Shown in pieces: positions 6,629-13,869 of a stretch of DNA of 23,485 bases. Made by a program: the position numbers and the translations under genes. Every line of letters starts with the position of its first letter. Within the stretch, counting starts at the first letter, position 1. The DNA is from Thermoproteota archaeon (GTDB lineage: Archaea; Korarchaeota; Korarchaeia; Korarchaeales; Korarchaeaceae): assembly GCA_015521385.1 (NCBI GenBank), contig WAOH01000188.1, positions 1 through 23,485 of the forward strand, in the 5' to 3' direction. Under the pieces are notes generated by a model, which did no database searches, was not told where the DNA came from, and was given only the letters and a program-made list of their open reading frames with translations.

Positions 6629-8848
6629 TTAGAGAGTATCCATGTACTCCTCCGCCTTGGGTATCTCCTCCTTCATGCCCTTCCTTCTCCTTATCTCCAA
6701 GATGACCTGCTCCATGAGGCTCTTGGGTAGGGGCTCCCAGTGGGAGAACTTAGTCTGCCAGAAGGCCCTTCCGCTGGTGACGCTCCTCATCTCGTTGCTG
6801 AATCCTCCCAGTGTCTCCCTGACCGGTATGTATCCCTTCACCACGCTTACCCTGCCCCTTTCCTCTACCCCTATGACCTTCCCTCTCTTCTGAGATATGA
6901 GGGAGATCACGGACCCTATCAGTTCTGGGGGCGTGGAGACCTGTATCTCGTAGATGGGCTCCAGCAGCACCGGATCGGCGCTCAGCATCGCGCCGAATAT
7001 GGCTCTCCTTATGGCCGGAGTGAGCTGCGCCGGACCCCTGTGGGCTGGGTCCTCGTGGATCATGGCGTTGACGAGCCTTATGGCCACGCCCATGACGGGC
7101 TCCCCAGCCAGGGGCCCTTCCCTCATGACCCACATGAATCCCTGCTTCAGGATCTCCCTGACCTCATCCAGCCTCTGCACTCCGACCGTCCTGTTTATGA
7201 AGAGGTTGTAGTTCTCCTCGTCTATCTTCCAGACATTCCTAGCATCGTCGGTCTCCATTCCTCCCTCTTCCCTGAGCACCTTGGCTATGCTCCTGCTGTC
7301 CATCCTCTCGTTTACCTTCCTCTCCCGTATGAGGTTGATCACCTTCTCGTCCAAGGGTGAGGCGGTCACCCAGAGCCTGTTCAGCTTGTTGGGCGACTTG
7401 GCCAGCACCACCTCGCTCTGTCCCTTGACGCTCTCCCTGTAGACCACGGTGGGCTCGCTGACCTCGAACTCGAGCCCTGCCTTCTTAACCTCGTACAGGG
7501 AGATCTCGAGGTGGAGCTCCCCGGTTCCCTTGAGAAGGATCTCTCCCGTCTCCTGGTTGTGGATCATCACCAGGTTCGGGTCCTGGAGGGTGAGCTTCCT
7601 CAGGGTGTCTATGAGCTTGGGCAGGTCCTGCGGGTTCTTGGCCTCGACCGCCACGGTCACCACCGGCTCGGTTACGTACCTAATAGCCTCGAATCCCTGC
7701 TGCACCCTGTCCTTTATCTCGGGGGCTATCACGGTCTCGCCGGAGCTGGCGGAGGTCAGTCCGAGGACCGCCGCTATATTGCCAGCGGGGATCTCCTCCA
7801 TTCTGAGCCTGTACGGACCCATGTAGATGCTGGTCTGCTGGATCTTCTGCTTCTTCTTCGCGTTGAGCAGGTAGACCTCCTCCCCCTCCCTGAGGGTACC
7901 GCTGAATACCCTTCCCGTGACGACCACGCCAGCGTGGGGATCGACCCTGACGGCGTTGACTCCGACGATGAGTGGGCCATTGGGATCGCAGGACTTCAGC
8001 GCCCTGACTATCTCCTCATCGTGCTGGTCCTTCCACAGCCTGTCTATCCTGTAGGGCTGCGCTTCCACCGGACTCGGAACGTGCAGGGTGACCATGTCCA
8101 AGAGGGCCTCGTGAACGGGTAGCTCCTTCCTCAGGATGACTCCATCGGGGTCCTCTGCGTACGAGTCTATTATGTCCGAGAACTTGATCCCCTTCTTGGC
8201 CGCTATCGAGTTGGTGAGGCCCCAACCATGTAGGGCGGAGCCAAAAGCCACGCTGTCGTTGTCCCACCTGACCTTCCACTTGTCCCTGAACTCCGGCTCC
8301 GCGTACGCCTCGATTAGGTTGTTGAACTCCCTTATTATCCTGAGTATCTTCTGCTGGACCTCCTGGGGGGTGAGCTTGAGCTCCTTTATGAGCCTGTCCA
8401 CCTTGTTTATGAAGAGGAGCGGTCTCACCCTCTCCTCCAGAGCCTGCCTAGTCACAGTCTCTGTCTGGACCATGACCTCCTCCACGGCGTCGACCACGAC
8501 TATGGCCCCGTCGATGACCCTGAGCGAGCGGGTGACGTGGCCCGTGAAGTCTATGTGGCCGGGCGTGTCCACTAGGTTGATCGCGTACTCCCTGCCGTCC
8601 TTCTGGTAGTAGAGGGAGATGTTGGCTGCCTTTATCGTTATACCCCTGGCCTGCTCTATCTCGTGGTAGTCCAGCGCTCGCATCTCACCAGCCATCTTGT
8701 CGCTAATCATTCCCGCAGCCGAGAGCAGGTTGTCGGAGAGCGTAGTCTTGCCGTGATCTACGTGGGCGATGATGCCTATGTTCTTTATGTTCCGGGGATC
8801 CCTCATAAGGCCCTGCAGGTGCTCTATAACCTTCTTATACTTCTGCAA
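6629..8848 (-). CDS. fusA: Translation elongation factor EF-2
   Basis: A full-length 739-residue archaeal EF-2, the GTPase that drives ribosomal translocation. G-domain motifs are AHVDHGKT (28-35), ARGIT with the switch threonine (68-71), DTPGH (94-98), NKVD (148-151) and GSAL. The domain IV tip reads EDPAHRGPAQ, with H603 at the diphthamide position and its usual RG..Q context. The start is TTG: the codon three positions upstream is a stop, and TTG at 8848 lies 5 nt after GGTGAT (8854-8859). The first ATG would remove 14 residues conserved in EF-2. A TATA element lies at 8888-8894. It stands alone rather than in a str operon. Confidence 0.97.
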   Translation of the reverse strand: MQKYKKVIEHLQGLMRDPRNIKNIGIIAHVDHGKTTLSDNLLSAAGMISDKMAGEMRALDYHEIEQARGITIKAANISLYYQKDGREYAINLVDTPGHIDFTGHVTRSLRVIDGAIVVVDAVEEVMVQTETVTRQALEERVRPLLFINKVDRLIKELKLTPQEVQQKILRIIREFNNLIEAYAEPEFRDKWKVRWDNDSVAFGSALHGWGLTNSIAAKKGIKFSDIIDSYAEDPDGVILRKELPVHEALLDMVTLHVPSPVEAQPYRIDRLWKDQHDEEIVRALKSCDPNGPLIVGVNAVRVDPHAGVVVTGRVFSGTLREGEEVYLLNAKKKQKIQQTSIYMGPYRLRMEEIPAGNIAAVLGLTSASSGETVIAPEIKDRVQQGFEAIRYVTEPVVTVAVEAKNPQDLPKLIDTLRKLTLQDPNLVMIHNQETGEILLKGTGELHLEISLYEVKKAGLEFEVSEPTVVYRESVKGQSEVVLAKSPNKLNRLWVTASPLDEKVINLIRERKVNERMDSRSIAKVLREEGGMETDDARNVWKIDEENYNLFINRTVGVQRLDEVREILKQGFMWVMREGPLAGEPVMGVAIRLVNAMIHEDPAHRGPAQLTPAIRRAIFGAMLSADPVLLEPIYEIQVSTPPELIGSVISLISQKRGKVIGVEERGRVSVVKGYIPVRETLGGFSNEMRSVTSGRAFWQTKFSHWEPLPKSLMEQVILEIRRRKGMKEEIPKAEEYMDTL

Positions 8849-8887
8849 ATCCTATCACCTACCGTCATGGGTCCCTCACTACCGGAG

Positions 8888-8894
8888 TTAAAAA
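8888..8894 (-). promoter_or_regulatory. TATA box of EF-2
   Basis: On the minus strand this reads TTTTTAA, about 43 bases before the TTG start. The predicted transcript begins near 8865 and has a leader of about 17 nt carrying GGTAGGTGATAGG, a strong ribosome-binding site that supports the TTG start. Confidence 0.6.
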
Positions 8895-9023
8895 GGTTGA
8901 GGATTGCTGGTGGATGGGAGGCACCGGGCGCCTATCGAGGGGTCAGCCGTCCAAGGACTGGGACCGTCCACTCGCCTCCCGACTATCCCAACCGATTCAG
9001 AGCGCCTCGATCCCACGGCTTCG
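8895..9023. other. Intergenic stretch without a supported gene
   Basis: Part of the 409-bp gap between EF-2 and the AAA+ ATPase. It is GC-rich, with weak short repeats such as GGCACCGGGCGCC. In-frame codons upstream of 9024 use CGC/CGG arginine and rare codons unlike neighbouring genes, so it does not look coding. No RNase P, SRP or tRNA signature was seen. Confidence 0.45.
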
Positions 9024-9149
9024 ATGGATACGGTAGAGATCGCTACTGAGAGGGGCAGGTACCTGTTCATGTTCCCGAGGCTGAGGGGGAGGTCCAGGGA
9101 GGAGGATATCGGGAAGCTAATCTCCTGGCTGGAATCGGGATCCACCTGA
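9024..9149 (+). CDS. Possible 41-residue small protein
   Basis: A short reading frame from ATG 9024: MDTVEIATERGRYLFMFPRL, then an R/E/D-rich stretch, ending ISWLESGST. Codon choice (AGG arginine, GAG, CTG) resembles the real genes here and changes abruptly upstream of the ATG. No ribosome-binding site or TATA box stands at the right distance, and no family is recognised. It could be a real small protein, the eroded end of a lost gene, or chance. An in-frame TTG at 8904 would give 81 residues, with an improbable N-terminal half. Confidence 0.33.
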   Translation: MDTVEIATERGRYLFMFPRLRGRSREEDIGKLISWLESGST

Positions 9150-9188
9150 CGTCCGATCGATCCTTGGGTTAATGATCTGCGACGTCAG
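9146..9188. repeat. Perfect 8-bp inverted repeat upstream of the AAA+ ATPase gene
   Basis: CTGACGTC (9146-9153) and GACGTCAG (9181-9188) are exact reverse complements separated by 27 bases, with centres 35 bp apart. GATC sequences flank the inner side of both arms. It ends 25 bp before the TATA box of the ATPase gene, so a dimeric regulator site or a replication-initiator-type site is possible. Confidence 0.6.
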
Positions 9189-9213
9189 TCTGAATCCCAC
9201 CGATTTCCCGAGC

Positions 9214-9221
9214 TTTTTTAA
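9214..9221 (+). promoter_or_regulatory. TATA box and ribosome-binding site of the AAA+ ATPase gene
   Basis: TTTTTTAA lies about 27 bases before a likely start site near 9245. The short leader contains GGGAGATGAT (9243-9252), nearly a full anti-16S match, 5 nt before TTG 9258. An in-frame TAA at 9252-9254 excludes any longer start. Confidence 0.62.
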
Positions 9222-9257
9222 GGGAGATAGGCTTCGCAAGCTGGGAGATGATAAAAG

Positions 9258-10538
9258 TTGTCCGCCAGCCCGAGCCACTACCACCAGCTCTTGGGGCTGT
9301 ACAGGAACCCCTTCTTGAGGTCGTCTATCATCGAGCTGGAGGATCCCAGTTCCATATTCAGCAAGCAGTGGGTGGATGACATACTCGACTCCCTCGCGGC
9401 TGAGGCCATGTCGGGGGTGGCGTCCGCTTTCGTCGCGCTGACCGGTCCTCCCGGATCCGGGAGGAGCCTGAGGCTCCACCTGCTCAAGTTCTCCTACACG
9501 AACGCGGAGCTAGATTCCATCTATCAGGAGATATCGGTCGTGGAGGGGCCAGACATAATAGACAACCTGCTCATAACCTCCTACGAACTCTCTAGGAGCA
9601 TAACGAAGGCCCTGAAGAAGGTCCTGCTGGGGATGCCCGAGAGCCTCACGGATGAGGAGCTCGATCAGCTGAAGACGTCCCCTGCAGAGGCGGGGAGGAT
9701 GATAGTGAAGTCTCTGGACTCTATAGCACCCTCCGCGCTGCTGCTAGACGACGTGCACAATATGATGTACGCCGATGAGAGGTGGTCATTCTTCTTCTTC
9801 GAGATGATAAGGGAGATAGTGTCCGTGATGCCAGAGGGAATACTCGTGGTCATGGCCATGAGCGATGAGTCCTACGAGGAGTTGGACAAGAGGTTTCCGG
9901 CACTGACGTCGAGGGTGCACGAGAGGATAGCCCTGCCCCCCCTAACCGACGACGAGGCGATCAGCTTGGTCTCCAAGAGGTTGAGCAAGTTCAGGGCCAG
10001 GGAACCGGAGTCACCCCTAGACCCACTAACCGAGGATGTCGTGCTTGCAGCCAATCGGATCGCCGAAGGGAATCCCGCGAGGCTGCTAGAACTCCTCTCC
10101 AAGAGCCTCGACGTCGCCGTCATACTGGGTAGAAGCAGGGTCGATATGTACGTGTTCGACAAGGTGCTGGATGCCGAGAGGGAGATCATAGATTACGTGA
10201 AGAAGGCCCCGCCGAAGATGAGGAGGGAGCTCGATATAATACTGAGGAACTTCAATGGCGGACCCGTCGGGCTGGAGAAGGTCGCGATAGAGGCCGAGGT
10301 CCCCATATCCCTCGCATACTCCAGACTCGAGGCCCTAGTCGTGACGGGCTTATTGGAGAAGGACAGGGCTGGAAGGTACTACGTCCCTAAGGAGGCCTTG
10401 AGAGCTAGACCGGAGGAGAAGGAGGAGGAAGAGAAACCCGAGAAGGCTGGGAAGGTTAAGAAGGAGAGGCCCACCAAGAGGGTCACGAGAAGCATCCTCA
10501 AGCTGAAGAGGTTGAAGAAGGGTCTGTGGTGGCCCTGA
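9258..10538 (+). CDS. AAA+ ATPase with winged-helix domain and basic tail, atypical Walker motifs
   Basis: A 426-residue P-loop protein with an Orc1/Cdc6-like or ExeA-like layout. The N terminus has LGLYRNPF (12-19), as in ExeA/TniB-type ATPases. The ATPase domain (about 30-235) has GPPGSGRS at 63-70 where GxxGxGKS is expected, so the lysine is R69. Walker B is LLLDDVHN (161-168), with D165 in place of the catalytic glutamate. A possible arginine finger is R219 and sensor-2 is GNPAR (271-275). A winged helix follows (about 320-380), then a tail of EEK/KKE repeats ending in KRLKKGLWWP. It is probably a DNA-bound ATPase or switch. It lacks enough Cdc6 signature to be called an origin protein. 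TTG start. Confidence 0.72.
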   Translation: MSASPSHYHQLLGLYRNPFLRSSIIELEDPSSIFSKQWVDDILDSLAAEAMSGVASAFVALTGPPGSGRSLRLHLLKFSYTNAELDSIYQEISVVEGPDIIDNLLITSYELSRSITKALKKVLLGMPESLTDEELDQLKTSPAEAGRMIVKSLDSIAPSALLLDDVHNMMYADERWSFFFFEMIREIVSVMPEGILVVMAMSDESYEELDKRFPALTSRVHERIALPPLTDDEAISLVSKRLSKFRAREPESPLDPLTEDVVLAANRIAEGNPARLLELLSKSLDVAVILGRSRVDMYVFDKVLDAEREIIDYVKKAPPKMRRELDIILRNFNGGPVGLEKVAIEAEVPISLAYSRLEALVVTGLLEKDRAGRYYVPKEALRARPEEKEEEEKPEKAGKVKKERPTKRVTRSILKLKRLKKGLWWP

Positions 10539-10570
10539 CCCCTTCTCTTGAAACAATGGGGCGTGACAAC

Positions 10571-10578
10571 TTTATTTA
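10571..10578 (+). promoter_or_regulatory. TATA box of the acyl-CoA synthetase gene
   Basis: TTTATTTA is centred about 25 bases before the GTG at 10600, so transcription should start at or beside the start codon (leaderless mRNA). A GGTGAT at 10599-10604 could instead serve a TTG at 10609. Confidence 0.6.
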
Positions 10579-10599
10579 CTATGTCCGTCGGATCTACCG

Positions 10600-11301
10600 G
10601 TGATCTCGTTGGATCCGAGGGAGATCATTGCCAGAGCTAAGGAGGAGGGGAGGAAGGTCCTCCTTGAACATGAGGCAAAGGAGCTCATAGGGAGCTACGG
10701 CATACCCGTGACCAAAATACGACTAGCTAGGAGCGAGGATGGGGCTGTCGAGGCCGCTAGGGAGATAGGCCTTCCGGTGGTACTGAAGATCGTGTCACCT
10801 GATGTGATCCACAAGAGCGATGTGGGTGGAGTGAAGGTGAACCTGAAGACGGAGGAGGATGTCCGAAGCGCCTACAGGGAAATCCTAGAGAGCGTGAAGG
10901 CTAAGGTGCCCAACGCGAGGATAACGGGCATACTCGTTCAGGAGTTCGCTCCCCAGGGTCTGGAGCTGATAATAGGCCTGATCCGGGATCCCCAGTTCGG
11001 TCCCACGGTCATGTTCGGGCTGGGCGGCATATTCGTCGAGGTGTACAGGGACGTATCCTTCAGGGTCGCTCCCCTGACCGAGTACGACGCCGATTCCATG
11101 ATAAGGGAGATCAAGGCCTATAGGCTGCTAACCGGTTTCAGGGGAATGGAACCGGTCGATTTAGAGGCCCTCAAGGATGCCCTCATGAAGGTGGGTCAGA
11201 TCGGAATCGACCTTGAGGAGATAGCCGAGATGGATTTAAATCCGGTCATCGCCTATCCCAAGGGAATCAAGGTCGTCGACGCCAGGATCATCCTGAGGTG
11301 A
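10600..11301 (+). CDS. ADP-forming acetyl/acyl-CoA synthetase, beta subunit (ATP-grasp)
   Basis: A 233-residue ATP-grasp protein matching the beta subunit of archaeal ADP-forming acetyl-CoA synthetase. With the alpha subunit it converts acyl-CoA, ADP and phosphate to acid, CoA and ATP, the main ATP-yielding step of peptide and sugar fermentation. H71 in VSPDVIHKSDVGGV corresponds to the phosphorylated beta-subunit histidine of the Pyrococcus enzyme, with the same number if GTG 10600 is the start. FGLGGIFVEVYRDVSFRVAPL and EMDLNPV are further family blocks. The CoA-binding alpha subunit is not in this window, so it must be encoded elsewhere. The gene end overlaps the ribosome-binding site of the PRC-barrel gene. 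Substrate range (acetyl, branched-chain, aryl) is unknown. Confidence 0.92.
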   Translation: MISLDPREIIARAKEEGRKVLLEHEAKELIGSYGIPVTKIRLARSEDGAVEAAREIGLPVVLKIVSPDVIHKSDVGGVKVNLKTEEDVRSAYREILESVKAKVPNARITGILVQEFAPQGLELIIGLIRDPQFGPTVMFGLGGIFVEVYRDVSFRVAPLTEYDADSMIREIKAYRLLTGFRGMEPVDLEALKDALMKVGQIGIDLEEIAEMDLNPVIAYPKGIKVVDARIILR

Positions 11302-11306
11302 TTCGC

Positions 11307-11513
11307 ATGGCTAGGAAGATATCTGAGTTGTATGAGATGCAAGTCTACACGAGCGATGGCCAGTATCTTGGGGTAACGGAGGACTTCGTCTTCGACGACG
11401 TGGAGGGGAGGCTAGCGGCCCTTGTTGTCTCCACCGGCAGGAGAGGTGAGCGGAGGACCATTCCCTACGACGCCGTTAAGGCCTGCAAGGACATATACAT
11501 AGTTCAGGTCTGA
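11307..11513 (+). CDS. Small PRC-barrel domain protein
   Basis: A 68-residue protein that is essentially a single PRC-barrel beta-domain: KISELYEMQVYTSDGQYLG, then VEDFVFDD-like and GRLAALVV strands, and a final IPYDAVKACKDIYIV. PRC barrels act in RNA metabolism (RimM) and, in archaea, in cell-division adaptor proteins, so a protein-interaction role is likely but unproven. The ATG at 11307 was preferred because GAGGTGAT (11295-11302) precedes it by 4 nt. A GTG at 11298 would place the start inside that site. It follows the acyl-CoA synthetase by 5 nt and is probably cotranscribed, though no functional link is evident. Confidence 0.82.
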   Translation: MARKISELYEMQVYTSDGQYLGVTEDFVFDDVEGRLAALVVSTGRRGERRTIPYDAVKACKDIYIVQV

Positions 11514-11523
11514 AACACCCCTA

Positions 11524-11539
11524 CTTTTTCACCAAAAAG
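11524..11539. terminator. Bidirectional terminator hairpin
   Basis: CTTTTT, loop CACC, AAAAAG: a 6-bp stem with a T-run on both strands, lying between two convergent genes. A wider CCCTAC (11519-11524) / GTAGGG (11555-11560) repeat surrounds it. It suits termination of the PRC-barrel transcript and of the dehydrogenase/hydratase transcript. Confidence 0.62.
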
Positions 11540-11561
11540 ATGAGGAGGAGTAAGGTAGGGA

Positions 11562-13511
11562 TCACTTACCCTTAAACTCGGGCTTCCTCTTCTCCAAGAA
11601 GGCGTTTATCCCTTCCTTTGAGTCCTCGGTGCCGAAAACGAGCCCGAAGGCCAGGGTCTCCATATCCAGATTGGTACCGTTCAGGAGGGCCTTATATATC
11701 TCCAGGGCCTTCGCCGGTCTCTCTGCTATCTTCATTGCCAAGGACCTGGTCTCCTCCTCCAATTTATCGTGGGGAACGACCCGATTCACCAGCCCTATCC
11801 TCAGGGCCTCCTCAGCCCCTATGAGATCCCCCGTGAACAGCAATTCCTTGGCCTTGGCCACTCCTACCAGTTCAGGGAGCCTGTACGACCCACCCGCTCC
11901 CGTTATTATTCCCAGCGTTATCTCAGGCTGACCGAACTGGGCTTTATCGCTAGCTATTCTGAGATCGCAGGCCATCGCAAGCTCCAGGCCCCCTCCCAAG
12001 GCGAAACCGTTCACCATGGCGATGACCGGTTTTCGGAACTCCCTGATCCTCCTGAAAGCCTCGTTAAGCTTCTTTGAGAGCTCAAAGGCCTCGATGGGCG
12101 TTAGATCCTTGAACATAGTTACATCGGCCCCGGCACTGAATGCCCTGCCCTCTCCCGTGATCACCACAACCCTCACGGCATCTCCCTCGGCCTCGTCAAG
12201 CGCCGACATTATTCCCTCCACGACCTCTTCGTTGATGGCGTTCAGTTTATCCGGTCTGTTGACAACGATCCTAGCTATTGGCGGAGTTTCCCGGTACAGG
12301 ACCGGTCCGAACTCCTTCTCCCTGAGGCCGTAGTCGAAGAAGCCCCTACCGGACTTCACGCCTAGCTCCCCTCTATCCACCTTCTCTGCTATGAGGGGGT
12401 CTACTTCATACTCCGGGAGTCCGTACTTCTCCTTCTTGGCCTCAATGACCGCCTTCACCCTGTCCAGTCCGATCTCATCCGCCATTCTAAGCGGTCCCTT
12501 GGGGAAATTCAGTCCCAGCACCACAGCTCTATCCACATCATCTGCCGAGGCGACACCGTTCCTCACGAGCCATGCCGCCTCATTTATGGCCATGCTCAGG
12601 ACCTCTAGCGGATCGAAAGGTGCCTCGGGATCGGCGGGAATGTTAGGTCTCCCCGATGACCAGTCATAAAAGCCCTGTCCGCTCTTCCTCCCCAGTTTTC
12701 CGCCCTCGGGAAGTTCCCTCCAGCTCTTGCAGGGGGTGAGGGTAAACCCCCTCTGAACCATGGCGTCGATTATATCCCTCATCACATCCAAGCCGATGAA
12801 GTCCGATAGCTCGAACGCCCCCATGGGGAGTCCGGCCCTACCCTTGAGCGCCGCGTCAATGAGAAGCTTATCCACTCCCTCCCTCTCCATGATGAGACAT
12901 GCCTCGTTCAGCCACCTCACCAGGACCCGGTTCACGATGAACCCCGGCACATCCTTGGCCACGACCACTGGTACCTTTCCCATGGATTTCGCGAGCTCGA
13001 CCGTGAGATTGACCGTTTCATCAGAGGTCTTCTCTCCCCTGACCACCTCCACGAGCTTCATCAGCTGTGGAGGGTTGAAGAAGTGCATCCCGACGAACTT
13101 GTCGGGCCTAGAGGTAACCGCCGCCAGCTCGGTTATGGGGAGGCTGCTAGTGTTAGTGGCCATCACGGCGTGTCTGGGTGCGACGGAATCCACCGTCCTG
13201 AACGTATCTGCCTTAAGGTCAAATACCTCTGGGATGGCCTCTATTATGAAATCCGCGTCCCTGACCGCCTCCTCTAGATCTATAGTCGTCTTTATTCTGG
13301 AAAGTACCTCGTTCATCTCCTCCTCCGACATCTTGCCCTTTTTGACGAACTTCTCCAAGCTGGCCCTTATCCTGTTAAGCCCGTTCTGAACGAATTCCTC
13401 CTTTATGTCCCTCATTACCACCTCGTATCCGGCCATGGCAGCTACTTGGGCAATACCGTGCCCCATCGTGCCGGCTCCTAAAACCGCTATACGTCGGATC
13501 AACAGAACCAC
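11562..13511 (-). CDS. Bifunctional 3-hydroxyacyl-CoA dehydrogenase / enoyl-CoA hydratase
   Basis: A 649-residue fusion with the dehydrogenase first and hydratase last, the archaeal arrangement (opposite to bacterial FadB). The NAD-binding loop is GAGTMG (12-17), with NTSSLPI (120-126), the catalytic H143 in GMHFFNPPQ and a tandem C-terminal dehydrogenase domain (about 188-395). The hydratase domain (about 405-649) has the oxyanion segment GRAFSAGAD (455-463) and both catalytic glutamates, E510 (GGGLELAMACD) and E530 (GQPEITLG). It hydrates crotonyl/enoyl-CoA and oxidises the (S)-3-hydroxyacyl product, either in beta-oxidation-like breakdown or, as in Metallosphaera, in carbon fixation. No other carbon-fixation gene is nearby. 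GTG 13511 (leaderless) or TTG 13502 after GGGGTGG are both possible starts. Confidence 0.93.
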   Translation of the reverse strand: MVLLIRRIAVLGAGTMGHGIAQVAAMAGYEVVMRDIKEEFVQNGLNRIRASLEKFVKKGKMSEEEMNEVLSRIKTTIDLEEAVRDADFIIEAIPEVFDLKADTFRTVDSVAPRHAVMATNTSSLPITELAAVTSRPDKFVGMHFFNPPQLMKLVEVVRGEKTSDETVNLTVELAKSMGKVPVVVAKDVPGFIVNRVLVRWLNEACLIMEREGVDKLLIDAALKGRAGLPMGAFELSDFIGLDVMRDIIDAMVQRGFTLTPCKSWRELPEGGKLGRKSGQGFYDWSSGRPNIPADPEAPFDPLEVLSMAINEAAWLVRNGVASADDVDRAVVLGLNFPKGPLRMADEIGLDRVKAVIEAKKEKYGLPEYEVDPLIAEKVDRGELGVKSGRGFFDYGLREKEFGPVLYRETPPIARIVVNRPDKLNAINEEVVEGIMSALDEAEGDAVRVVVITGEGRAFSAGADVTMFKDLTPIEAFELSKKLNEAFRRIREFRKPVIAMVNGFALGGGLELAMACDLRIASDKAQFGQPEITLGIITGAGGSYRLPELVGVAKAKELLFTGDLIGAEEALRIGLVNRVVPHDKLEEETRSLAMKIAERPAKALEIYKALLNGTNLDMETLAFGLVFGTEDSKEGINAFLEKRKPEFKGK

Positions 13512-13529
13512 CCCGCGGAAGGGGTTCAG

Positions 13530-13543
13530 TAAAAAGAAAAAAG
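13530..13543 (-). promoter_or_regulatory. T-rich tract: terminator of the small gene and TATA region of the dehydrogenase gene
   Basis: The minus strand reads CTTTTTTCTTTTTA directly after the stop of the small gene at 13548. The run fits oligo-T termination, and its TTTTTA end is about 20-25 bases before GTG 13511, so it can also serve as the TATA element of the dehydrogenase gene. Confidence 0.5.
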
Positions 13544-13547
13544 TACC

Positions 13548-13805
13548 TCACACGAGAGAAGCTATGAGTTCTCTCTCTACGCTCTCCTCCCCTTTCTCCA
13601 AGACATAGAGCTTGGCCATACCCGTGCCCTCTTCCACCACGGCGACGACGGGGATGACACGGCCCTCTCGATCCTCAGCCACTCCAGCATATACTACGAG
13701 GGGAGGGAGCTCGTAATCGTAGACCCTCTTAACCTCAGCGAGATCTAACTTGGAGAAACCCTCAGGGACATCGGGGAAATTGTTCCAATCGATCACCTTG
13801 ATCAT
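13548..13805 (-). CDS. Small protein of unknown function (85 residues)
   Basis: No family is recognised. The protein starts MIKVIDWNNFPDVPEGFSKL, is acidic (predicted from many E and D), and looks like an alpha-beta fold: a YELPPLVVYAGVAED strand region, GRVIPVVAVVEEGTG, then a KLYVLEKGEESVEREL helix. It has no signal peptide or membrane helix. The ATG at 13805 was chosen over the in-frame ATG at 13829 because the TATA element (13835-13842) would start transcription near 13812, downstream of the earlier ATG, and because GGTGG (13810-13814) lies 4 nt before 13805. It is a separate unit upstream of the dehydrogenase gene. A link to that enzyme is only positional. Confidence 0.65.
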   Translation of the reverse strand: MIKVIDWNNFPDVPEGFSKLDLAEVKRVYDYELPPLVVYAGVAEDREGRVIPVVAVVEEGTGMAKLYVLEKGEESVERELIASLV

Positions 13806-13834
13806 GGCCCCACCAACATTTACGGCCATATCAT

Positions 13835-13842
13835 ATTTAATA
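13835..13842 (-). promoter_or_regulatory. TATA box of the 85-residue unknown gene
   Basis: On the minus strand it reads TATTAAAT within CTATTAAATATG, centred about 33 bases before the preferred ATG at 13805. This spacing decides the start of that gene. Confidence 0.6.
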
Positions 13843-13869
13843 GATGTAATTCAACGTTCGACGTAAATA

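Noticed and set aside
9258..10538. Orc1/Cdc6 replication initiator with an adjacent origin.
   Set aside because: The P-loop and Walker B depart from Cdc6, the N-terminus resembles ExeA, and the upstream repeat lacks ORB sequence or multiple copies.
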